From contig NC_061777.1 in assembly GCF_022458985.1 (NCBI RefSeq), forward strand, positions 7,790,668-7,854,667: a stretch of DNA of 64,000 nucleotides, in the 5' to 3' direction. This DNA is from Mugil cephalus (taxonomy: Eukaryota; Chordata; Actinopteri; Mugiliformes; Mugilidae). Position numbers and translations under genes: made by a program. Shown one piece after another: positions 25,467 through 36,086 of this stretch (its first letter is position 1; every line of letters begins with the position of its first letter). The notes below the pieces were generated by a model. It was not told the origin of the DNA and ran no database searches. It was given only the letters and a program-made list of their open reading frames with translations.

Positions 25467-28400
25467 CTACAGAGGCAGGATGTAGTTGGAGTTGGCCAGT
25501 TTGCGCTCCTGTGCAGCGGGAACAGTCTCTCTGTGACGCAGAGGTCTGTGGCAGTCCAGGTCCTGAAGTGGTGGGTAGTGCTGTCGGTAGCACAGCCAGG
25601 CGAAGGCAAGGCCCAGCAGAGACCCCACTAATACATCTACAAGAGGGAGACAGAGAGAAATACCATGAGATGCATTCAAGGAACTTTCATTCCTAAATCA
25701 GGTCAATATAAAACTGCTTCAGATTTTATTCCTGATTTTGTTAATTAATGTAAAGGTAAACTGCACCTGTGAGATATTATTTATTCAATCTCCTCAGACC
25801 CCACGTCCTCATATGGGGACATTAAGTTTTAGGTTTCATTGCAGCTTATTCTGCTTCATTTAAACCCGTTGTCCTCATTAGTGGACACTTTAGTCTGCAA
25901 TCTAGTGGTAGTGGTCAATACACATGAGAACAGATTCATTCTACAGACGATCACAGGACAAAAGAGGACAAGGTAGAAAACATCACTGAACTTTTACAGT
26001 TGAATTGTACGTGCAAATTTAACAAACTTTATCAATAGCAACAAGCTACAACGACGCTAATTAGCAAGTACTCATTTGAGGACGTTGGGACGTCATTGTT
26101 CTGTCTTTGCTCTATATAAACAGTTTTATATTCTGCCACACATGGACGGGTAACTTTATTATAATATAAATAATGAAATAATCCCAGTGTCCACATATGA
26201 GAAAATCACTTTTTTCAAAAGCTACTACTTCTTGTTCAAAGAGGATGCTTAGTTTCTATAGATCTTAAGTCCTACTGATCCCAAATACCGTGGATAAATC
26301 TAAAACATAGATAAAATATTGATGATATGATGATACTATTTATCCCTGCGAAAAAATAACAAACCACCTGGCGGTATTTATTTATATGAGCCCCACCTTT
26401 GTCTATGAACACATTAATGCTTAATTTAATGACATTATTGTTGTCATTAGTCACCATTAATTTTTATGTAGTCATATTTTCTGATGTTTTGTGTATTATA
26501 ACAACATGAAATTGTAATGATGATATATTATAATGATATTACATGGAGGAAGTTTCAAATATGCCCACTGTGGTTTTTTGCCTCTCCCCTTTTTTTTGTC
26601 ATACATGTATATTTTTAAATTTGTGCAAAATAAAAAAAATTGAAACTTAAAAACATCATTCAACAAAATGGGTGAACGGGTCAGGAACATCCCAACATTG
26701 CACCCTAACATCTGTCCAGACTTTACAGCACATCCTTCACAATCCTCTAGTGACAAGAGGCAGAAAAAAGACACGAATCAAGCAAAAGTCACAGAGATGT
26801 TGATTTGCAGTGGATTATCAGAGGACCTCGGTGTTACGAGAAACATGGTAGGTAATTTGTGGTGTAATTGTCACTTAAAATATCACAGGCATGGATGATT
26901 TGCACAGTATTAAGATCATAGACGACCTCCACTACTATTACAAATTACCGCAGGTCCAGACTAAACTCAGGTGCTTTGTCCCTGACCTTGCCAGTGGTGT
27001 TTGTAGTCACAGGTTCTGGAGAGGGCGATCACAGTCGCGATGAGTAAAGGGGTGAGGAAGGCACACAGCCGCCACGCTCTGCCTTGGCCTGCTGCACTGA
27101 AGCAGCGCAGCTTTCCCCCGATGTACAGCGCCGTGAAACCCAAACCTGCGAAGGCAACTGGAAGACCGAGGAGAGAGGAGTTAAAATCAGAGCCGGGGGA
27201 CGGTTTTTATAGAAGGAGACTGAAGAGTGAGGCTTTTAGAGGCATAACACACCATCCTCATATAACAAAATAAAAGCCTGAAGGCACACCTCCACATTTT
27301 AAGATGTATTTTAAGATCTGTGCCCTCCTGTCCCTTTATTGGCATTCACTGACTTAATGGATAATGCACCAGACAAACAGTGTAAACATAATTGACCACA
27401 ACAGACGGCCTCTTACAGGAAGAGTGTCCACTTGGAAAGCTCTTTCTGCCCTCCATGACCACATCTGGGTCACCGCTACAGCGCAGCTCCAGGTTCATCT
27501 GACCGTCTGGGAAACAACGGTAGAAGAAATCCGGCCGCGGCCTGAGGGGAGAGACAGAGAGGGAACATGGAGGATGGATGGATGGACGCATGATTTCAAT
27601 CTACCGTATCACTGGCTCTGCTACGTGGATACGCCCTGTTTACCTGCCAACAGAGAGTTTGATGACGTTGGTGAAAACTCCATTCAGCACCAGCGTCAGA
27701 GTCACAGCTGGATGACGGGAAGAGACAGAAGAGATTTGTGAAAACATGAGTCAACTCAACGAGATAGCCGACAGATTTATACGCGAGGAACTTCGTCCGT
27801 CTCTTACCCAGTGAAGCTTCTTTCAGATCACCGCGCTCTGACTTATTCATAAAGGTGAAAACCAGGATTACAATCAGCGGGGTGAAAACCGCCACGCTCT
27901 GATAGAGACAAAAAAAAAAAGAAAAGAAAGGAGAGCATAATCACTGACACAGTTAGAAGTCCAGCAATTTCACATTACACCCCCGCTGTAATATTGTGAG
28001 TCTTTGAATTGTCAAAAAAGGGGAATCATAACATTTTTCTGCAGAGGAACTGGAGGTAGCATCATTTTATCCCATGCAACCTTCTTCTTCGTGAAAAACA
28101 GTCGCCTACATTACCCACAATGCAACCCAAAAGTCATGGTTGAATAATTACATTATGCACAGTGACAAAAACAAACACTGTAGGGAGTAAAATATATATT
28201 ATTGATATAAAGATACGTATCTGGCAGCAAAACACAAAAACAGACAAAATAAGCTACATAATAATCACTGTGCTAGATCCCCTTAGCTCAAACATCTGTC
28301 CTGTTCCTATAATTACATTTCCAGACTATAATTAAAACCAGATGTTGTGTAGAAGGTAAGGTAGGTAAACTGATGGTGGCGAACGCGTTAAAATCAAACA

Positions 28401-28808
28401 CCAGCGTGAGCCTTTAAACACAGCAGGAGACGAGGAAACCAGAGGTCAAGGTGAACTGTGGGGGATTTATTCAGTCGCAGCTGATCTCAGACACAAGCAG
28501 ACACACTCACAAACATCAGAGAGGTGGGAACATGGTCTCTCTCCACGCGATGGAATTTATACAGCCACATCTCCTCCGGCTGGATCTGACGGTAGAAAGG
28601 AGGGAGCTGCTCCGTCACCCTGAGTGTAACAGAAACAATGTTACGTTTTTCCACATAAAAAACAAATAATATGTGCGTTTTAGTGAACTAAATTATGCAT
28701 CCACGAGCAGGATTCAAAGGAAGCAACTCTTACTTACAGGAACAAGACTAATAGCGCAATCCGGATGGAAATCTCCGAGAGGAAGCCACGCAGCAGCCTC
28801 CGCTTCAT
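25467..28808 (-). CDS. plpp5: Phospholipid phosphatase 5 (PAP2 superfamily)
   Basis: PLPP5 (also PPAPDC1B) is an integral membrane phosphatase that dephosphorylates diacylglycerol pyrophosphate, phosphatidate and related lipids. Seven coding exons give 266 residues (human 264): 28738-28808, 28511-28619, 27808-27898, 27644-27707, 27417-27541, 26987-27157, 25467-25636. All three PAP2 signature motifs are intact. C1 is K107-LSVGRPRP, C2 is P148-SGH with H151, and C3 is S200-R201...H207...D211 ([12 protein letters not shown]); H151 and H207 are the expected catalytic histidines. Hydrophobic segments start at residues 15-25 and recur through the protein. The start ([13 protein letters not shown]) gives the family length, but the frame is open upstream to the likely acceptor at 28863-28867, so a different start is not excluded. 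Introns carry mobile-element fragments. Confidence 0.95.
25787..26293 (-). mobile_element. TIR element with TTAA-like target, copy 2, truncated
   Basis: Reverse-oriented relative of the element at 23675-24237. Its end ('tcctcagaccccacgtcctc' then 'atatggggacatta') matches the reverse of the other copy's right end, and 'actaagcatcctctttgaac' on the minus strand matches its interior. The second terminus is not recognisable beyond about 26293. It lies in the last intron of plpp5. Confidence 0.55.
26780..26950 (+). repeat. Fragment of TIR family 2 in a plpp5 intron
   Basis: Phrases such as 'ggattatcagaggacctc', 'ggtaggtaatttgtggtg' and 'agacgacctcc' match the reverse strand of the element at 42738-43314. 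No terminal repeats are seen here. Confidence 0.55.
28105..28123 (+). promoter_or_regulatory. ZNF143-like motif in a plpp5 intron
   Basis: CCTACATTACCCACAATGC agrees with most positions of the long ZNF143/THAP11 consensus (ACTACAANTCCCANNATGC). It lies in the second coding intron of plpp5, about 700 bases inside the gene, and could mark an internal start or be chance. Confidence 0.35.
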
Positions 28809-28869
28809 TTTGTCTCTCAGGGTGGACTTCAGCCAACAGCAAACATCGTCACTCCATCTGCTTCTAACT

Positions 28870-30377
28870 TAAAAAAAAAAAAAAAAAAAAGGGACATTAA
28901 GAGGACTCATTTAGATGTTGAACAGGAAAATAAACCCAGATGGTTAAACAGGGTTGTTAAGAGCAGCTATGATTACCGTGTTTACTTTAGTTACAGTTAA
29001 TGATTTGCATAGAGCCAATATTGACTGACACGGAAGCTCGGCTCGTCAAGCACACTTTAACATCGGTAAATAACAGCTCAACACATCAATTACTCTGTAT
29101 TTATTCTTTGTTATTTTCCTTATCTCTTTTTAAATCAAGGAGGGTTATTTCTTCACAAGATATACTGACATTATACAAATAACCCTTAGAATGATACCAA
29201 ACAAACCAAACCACCGATAATCAAAAGTAACCAGAACACAAATAATATTTATGTAGCAATGAAAATAAAATAAATGAATAAAACTCATCTTGGGTTATAT
29301 ATGGGTTCACCTTATATATGTCCTCATACCATAAAGAAAGAAAATAGTTTAGTCTATTAGCACTTTATCGTGCTTATTTTTCAACTTTGTATTGTAAAGT
29401 CCCAATATCAAAGTCTTTTATGGATCCATCTTAAAAAATGTCAGTAACAAGAGTACAATGATACATTTCAGATTTTTCTATTTCCACTTAATCTGGGTTA
29501 AAATAAACACGCCTTCCAGCTGAAATATCAAATCTGAACAAACTATATATAGACAGAGTTTTAAAGGAACACATCTTTTGGACTCACTGTGCTGACATTT
29601 TCCTATCACTGACATGTCCATTACCAGTCTGTAAAATGCAAATACTGGTGGATATATTGAAACTGCAGATCAACACTAAATCTGCTGATAATTATTTTGT
29701 TTCTGGCTAAAAAAAGTGGTGTAGTGGTCATCTCCCCTACATGTCCCCAGAGTTCATATATGTGGATGTCAACGATTTTATTTTCTCATTTGCTTTTCTT
29801 AATGTTTGTGCTCATAAAATTGAAAAAACAAACAAACAAAAAAACAATAAAAAGAGTAAAAAGGAAATGTCAGAATAATGTGAACGTCAGTCTGGTGTTT
29901 CAGCTTAAAATAGTAAAATAAACTGATTTCTGACTTCAACAACTGGTGTAAAAAGGAGGTAGATCAAGGCACCTTAACATCAGCGTCTCCATGAGCTTTA
30001 CATCAGTTTATTGGCTTATATTTAAATCCAAGACGAAGAAACCACGACAAATAAACCTGCTGAGAAAGACTTGTGTCGGTGTCGCTCCTGAATGCCTCGT
30101 CTAAAACCTGACATCAAGGCCAACATGCTGCACCTGTGCTCCCCACTTCCAGGTGATACTCATTTAACGAAATAAAGCACGAGCACAGGATTAAAGCCAA
30201 TACATGTTTGTATATAAATATAATAAACCGCAACGCGCTGAGAGCCCGTGCTCGGTGGAAACTAGATGCTAGCACACTGAGCTAAGGTAGCAACATCTGT
30301 CAGAGCAGACCAGACATCTGCCTCATTTCCGCGTTGTCAGGAAAAAAAAAACAGGAAATTACAATTTTGCTACTAAC
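28870..30377. other. Probable 5' intron of plpp5
   Basis: AT-rich, no coding content recognised. It would be the intron between a non-coding first exon near 30378 and the coding first exon, if that exon is real. The acceptor side is a run of about 18 T on the minus strand ending at 28871. Confidence 0.35.
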
Positions 30378-30480
30378 CTTGAACGGGGCGTTTTCTTTTT
30401 TATATATGTTTTTTTTATATTAGCATGTATCGTTAGAGAGAGACAGGCCTCGACATCCTCTGTTTCTGCCGACGGTGGGA
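30378..30480 (-). promoter_or_regulatory. Candidate non-coding first exon and promoter of plpp5
   Basis: On the minus strand a donor TTCAAG|GTTAGT falls at 30378/30377, after a segment richer in GC at about 30440-30480. A plausible acceptor (TTAAG or TTAG after a long T run) sits at 28868 or 28864, just before the plpp5 start codon exon. The upstream limit is not determined. Confidence 0.35.
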
Positions 30481-30512
30481 GAGTATTCGTGGGATTTAAG
30501 AGAAGAAGCAGA

Positions 30513-30515
<3 letters not shown>

Positions 30516-30548
<33 letters not shown>
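30516..30548 (+). repeat. 33-nt G homopolymer
   Basis: Uninterrupted run of G on the plus strand, preceded by GAGGA. It is immediately upstream of the proposed plpp5 first exon and could form a G-quadruplex. The exact length should be treated as uncertain because such runs are prone to sequencing and assembly error. Confidence 0.9.
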
Positions 30549-30649
30549 CTACCACGGAGACGAGAGCGTCGTCAAGGTAACGGAGATGCAACACACTCAT
30601 ATCCGGTGTCGGGTTTCAGAATAAAAGCACGGGATTTATCGTTTTAATT

Positions 30650-30960
30650 CAAAAGATGAAATGTTTCTCTACAGTTTTGTGTTTGTTTTGTTTTATATGT
30701 GTATATATGAATATTACATACCCTACTCTGTCCATATGTATAACAACTCACTATCATCCCTATGCATATAATAAATATTTTTCATCTCTTTTTCTTGTCT
30801 TTTGTTCATATGCTTATACTATTTTCTACTTTATGTTACTATGATTTTATTTTAGCTTTCTTTTTACTTGTCGCTCTTTTATGTGGGAATAATCTACCGG
30901 AACCAAGCAATTTCCCTTATGGATCATTATAGTTTGTCTAACTCTAAATCTAAATATCAT
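30650..30960 (+). repeat. Candidate 3' end of a CR1/L2-type LINE
   Basis: T-rich sequence ends in 'caatttcccttatggatcat' and 'gtctaactctaaatctaaat', which resembles the common fish LINE ending (aatttcccc...gggatcaataaa, then a short tandem tail). Confidence 0.45.
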
Positions 30961-31281
30961 CATCAAGCACAGACGCGTATAATCCAGGGAAAAATAAATA
31001 AATAAATAAATAATATTTGTAGCTGATGAAGCATTTTAAAATGACCCTTTTCTCAGCTTTTAGTATTGTAGTACCTCTGGCAAATTTAGAAAACCAAATA
31101 AAAATGAGAATATTTTAATGTTTATCAGCTATTATTGACACTTTTTGTACTGCAAGCATCTACCTATCAGATTATCATTTATAATCAACGTGTATAAATT
31201 AAATATTTCACATTTTATAGTATTAGATGATAGATATCATGTTTTCCCTTACTTTTCAAGCACAATAATGGATGTTAATTT

Positions 31282-31285
<4 letters not shown>

Positions 31286-31322
<37 letters not shown>
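31286..31322. repeat. (AT)n microsatellite
   Basis: Pure AT dinucleotide run in the plpp5-nsd3 intergenic part. Confidence 0.9.
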
Positions 31323-31324
<2 letters not shown>

Positions 31325-31345
31325 GTGATGTTTTCCATGTTATTG

Positions 31346-31440
31346 TAGTCAATTCAATTCAATTTTATCTATGCAGCGTCAATAACGATACAAATTAGCT
31401 CAAGACGCTTTACAGAAACCGGCCTGAAACCTCAAGTTAA
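31346..31440. repeat. Teleost dispersed repeat (AATTCAATTTTATCTATGC type)
   Basis: 'caattcaattttatctatgc' followed by 'caagacgctttacagaaacc' and 'ggcctgaaacc' matches a phrase seen very often in teleost genomic sequence. The family is not named here. Confidence 0.45.
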
Positions 31441-31865
31441 AATATGACAAAACGACGTTTAAACTACAAACCGGAGGTGGTTGTGTAGATCATTTTATTT
31501 GCCTTGACAGCGGATGAGAGAAGCCACGTCACGCTACAGATGCCATCTAGAGGTAAAAAATAATGCTTGCACGACTTATTTTTCCATCACTTACACGAGC
31601 GGTTTTCTCATTTGATATATTATAGTTATTTAAGTTGATTTATTTCTGCCTCTCATTAGAAGACACATAGGGTACTTATTTACCTTTTATCCAGACAATT
31701 TAAACATCAATCTGCTTCTTATTTCCTCCAAGCTCAAGTGTTTAAGTAGTTTTATTTTATTTTTTCCCCCTCATTGAGTCACTAAATTCAATAGTCATCT
31801 GATCGCATCTGTGTCCGTTTCATTCTCAGACTCATAAAAAGCCACGTGCAGCGAGGGCGCTTCAC

Positions 31866-34800
31866 TGAGACAGAGTACAGCTTTATTAAAGTCAAACTTC
31901 AGGCATGTCTGAACTCCTCAAACTCAACTTTAGAATGAAAAAGGACAGAATCAATATTCTCAAATAAAAAGACAGTCATGTACAAAAAGAGTGTCGTCTC
32001 AACAGTCACACACATTTAGAAGCAGAATTGTACAGGCAAAAAAGAGCACGCCACAGTAACATGAGTCTATGCAAGTTCAATGCAAACTATTTACAAGTTC
32101 TTCAACAATATGTAGTATGCAGTAACACAGGTTGAACAGTATAATCAACATGGCGTTTTTGTGTTCATCCACGTTTTAATCGAAGCAACACCAAGAGAGA
32201 TAGATATGACCCCAGTTAGAGTTACTGTAAGCAATTTTACAACAAGTAAAAAGAGATGAGTGCTTATGGAGGTGAATTTATTTATTTTATTCCAACACTA
32301 TTGGACAGCATGTCAATCAGAAACTTTATGACAGTCGGCGACATTGCACAAAAAAACAAAAGACGTCACAGTGAAACTGAAATGTGCCCTTTGACGTACA
32401 AAGGGGCGGCGAGGGGGGTGGTCCGTCCTACGTTTAAGTGGAAAAAAATCCACCTCAGGCTTAAGTAAGGGTCACTTAAATCAGAGCAAACATGCTGCCT
32501 CTTAAAAAAAAAAAAGAAAAAGAAAGAGAGAAAAGAAAAGCGGGCCACAATAGATAACAAAACGTACACATCACTTAGCTGCTGACGTAACAGAAATGGT
32601 GAACGCAGGGCGGCTCGGGTTAGTTAATACTGCTGCCGTGTGGAGGGAGGACAAACTGGCACGAAGATGTGTGATCATGCGATCTGCAGGTGCAAAGGAA
32701 AAACTAAAGGCCGTTCGGTTTTTAAAGAATCTCTGTGCAATACGGTTTAAGAAAACAAACAAACAAAACAAAAAAAAAAAAAGAGAGAAAAGGAACAAAG
32801 ACAAAACATTGGCGTTACATCACTGTGGGATGTTGGAAGCATGCAAGGCTTTAGGATCGGTTACATCAACACAATTTATCAGTCACACATGAAGCAACGA
32901 AGTTAGAGAAGATGCCAGTGGTCCGATAGTCACATGTATGACACCTGTGTTTACAGAAAAAAAATAACTAAAAGCTAATTCAAGTTTAGACGTGCAGACT
33001 GTTTGGAGTATGCAAATAAAAGTGCCTTAACGATGCACCCGATCATGAATAATGGCATAATAGTAAAAATGAAGAAATCAGCAAGTGTTTTTGTATGTTT
33101 AAAAAAAAAAAAGAAGAAGAAACTTAACAGCAAAAAAGTATTTTCTGCTTCTTTGTGTCATCAAGTACCCTTGTCATTTATGTATATCCGAATTCCGAAA
33201 AATAGTCGAATTTTAAATTTAAACGCACAAAACACAGAGACTGGACTTTTCAGTGAAGCAAAACATTTTAGAAAAGAGGAATATTTGCATATCTCAAGAC
33301 TTTGGAGTGTTTTAACGTAATTCATATATTTTTTTTTAGTTGACCTTTAAACACGTTTGGTGTCTTTTTACATTTCCTCTCTCTCTTTAGTCTGATTTAC
33401 ACCCGGCTGCCGCAGATCAAAGTATCTGAAACTAATACAGCCTAATACAACAGCACTGCAATAAATCCTTTGTGAAGTTCATTTTTTTTTTTTTTGAGGA
33501 GTGTTGATTCAAGTCTATGAACACGTCCTGTAGTTGTTACTCATTTCACCCCTGCTGGCACCTCAACGAACTACATCCTGTGAAATTACCACCAAGTCGA
33601 AGGCCTATGCAAAGAAACGCCAACGAAAAACACTTTCAAAAGGGATCTATTGCACTGGTGCATTAGTTTTTGTCTCTCTAAACTGAATTTACGGCACCGA
33701 CTTTTGACACAAAACACCAGTCGTCTTAAAACCGGGGGCAAAGAACCGCAAACAAAAACAATACTGAGGCATGAGAACAGAAAAGCTTCCTTTCTGCGAT
33801 GGTGTTCATCAGGTTAACTCGGCACAAAATAAAAGGACTTTGCTCTGAAACAGAAACTTTACATTCCAATACTGAACTGCTTCACACCAATTACAGTGAG
33901 TCACGATACGGGCCGATGAGCAGCGGCTGTTTCCAAATGTGGAATCATTACACCGAATGTTTAAAAAATAAAATTAAAAAAAAAAAAACAGACTAGATAC
34001 AGGCATATTATGTCAAAGTCCCCATGTTTTTTGTTTTTTTTTTATTTTTGTTTTTTTATAGTTTTTGTTTTTTTAAATACTCTATTTCACTTACATCGTG
34101 GTGAACAAATTTTTACCGCACGGGTGCTTGAAAAAAAGAAACTGGTATAAAATGTGGCGCGATAAATACAAAAAATTTTGGATTTGACAGATGAGCGATT
34201 TTTAAAAACACTGTACAGGAGTTTTGTTTTTGTACATTATACTGGACCGGACCGTTGTTACACCATCACGTCTCTATATATATATATAAAGCCCAGCCTT
34301 GAGGACGTTCTCCAGGTGGAAAATGAAGACCTGGTGCCTCTGGAGGACGCTGAGGACTTTCTGTTTTTTTTTTTTCCTGTATGAAGCTGGGCTGGCAGTC
34401 ATTCCTACTTGTGCCATAAAACAAAACAAACAAACAAACAAAAAAAATAACTAAACAGCATTTAGGTCACGTTCCTAAAAAGAAAAAAAAGAAAATAACC
34501 ACCCAGCATTCACCACATTTCTGAAAAACAAAAATAATACAACACAGTTTAAATTCCAATGTTACTACAAGAAGAAGGAGAAGAAGAAGAAGAAGAAGAA
34601 GAAGAGGTATCCATTTTGAAACACTTGTCATGTTCTTTTGATATACATTTCTGTATACGTATGACCTTGGTAAATTGTGTAGTGACGAGTGAAAGTGCTT
34701 TTCAGAAAAATTTGGCAAAACAAAAAAAACAAAAAAAACAAAACCGTCACAGTATATACCACTGACATGAACGTACTGAAAACCAAAAAGACGACTGCGT

Positions 34801-35441
34801 ATGGGCAGTAGTAACGACATCTGGAAAACAAAAAAAAACAAAAAAACAAACTTAAGGCTTATTAACAATACTTTAAGACAGCACCAGTGATCACAAGCTG
34901 GGCCCCCTCCGTTCTACTATACAAATAACCAGAACTACTCAGAGGAGATGTGAAAACATAAAAAGGACCGAAAAAAAAAAAAAAAAAAATCTGTCTTGTT
35001 TTAAAAAAAGCGTTTTCCTCCTTCGAGGAACAAGCAGGGGGAGACGAGGCTCCGCCCCCCCCTCCTGATCTTTAAGTACTTTACAATATTGTGAGTCGAT
35101 TATTATGTACACGATGGCGAGTGAGACTGGCAATATGAAAGTCACAAGTACTTCTGTAATGTCATACCATTACACTATATACCATTATATTTTCACCTTA
35201 ATAGGACTATGTTCACAAGGAGGCCTGCGTAATGTTCAACACCTAAACAAACAAACATAATACGCCACTCACCGAGATGAAGTGAGAGAATCTGTCTGTA
35301 AACATTAACAAACATAGATACTGTATATAATTATATTCATCTATACCCATAAGTATATTAAAACCATGTCTAAGGAAGGTTGGAATGTAGTGTGGTCCTG
35401 AAAAAAATTGCACAAAGTCTGTCGTCGTCGTCGCCCCCCCG

Positions 35442-35474
<33 letters not shown>

Positions 35475-36086
35475 CCATTCCCTCCCCCCCAAAAAAAGCT
35501 CCCCACGACAGATCACTGGAGCGACGGAGAAAAGCTGCCTCGTCTCCGCCGTGAAGCCAACCCACAGCTTACAGCAGGTCAACGAGGAGAAGAGGAGCAG
35601 CGCGGTGGTGGTGGTGGTGGTGGTGGTGGTGGTGAAGAGAGGCTTTACACCTCCTCCTCCTCCTCCTCCTCACTCGTTGAGTTTCTTCAAAGTGCCGGTA
35701 ACTGACGACGTGACAACACTTAAAAAATTTCCACGGCTGTAAAAAAAATAATGATTAAAAACTGAAAAACAAAATGAGGTGGCGGGTCTGGGGCCTCGTG
35801 ACGGCCGCAGGCGAGCTGCAGAAGAGTGTTAAGTGGTTGTGGTGTTTTATGGCAAAAGAGAGGAGGGAGGGGGGGAAATCTAAACACTCCGACCTCGAAG
35901 GTGTTCGTCAGTGTGTCTCGGCTCCGGGTCGCAGTCACAGCGCTGTTTTTTTAAAGAAGAAAAAAAAAAAAAAAGCACTGCAATTCCCTTTCCCGCCCGC
36001 TTCGGATCGAGAGGTCGGATCGGATCGGATCAGAGTGCGCTTTTTCGCGGGGGAATGAGGTATCGAGGGAGGTGTGCGGCGCCGCG
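31866..36086 (-). other. Probable nsd3 3'UTR
   Basis: No gene, transposon terminus or splice-flanked exon is seen between the nsd3 stop (36087) and a canonical AATAAA on the minus strand at 31882-31887, followed by TGT-rich sequence. The stretch is rich in A/T homopolymers and microsatellites: (CA)n 35444-35472, (GTG)n 35604-35634, (CTC)n 35650-35671 and (GAA)n 34570-34605. Mammalian NSD3 also has a 3'UTR of several kb. The end point is inference; an earlier poly(A) site is possible. Confidence 0.45.
31882..31887 (-). terminator. Candidate distal poly(A) signal of nsd3
   Basis: AATAAA on the minus strand in the context 'gactttaataaagctgta', with a TGT-containing downstream stretch. It is about 4.2 kb from the nsd3 stop, so assignment to nsd3 is provisional. 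Confidence 0.4.
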
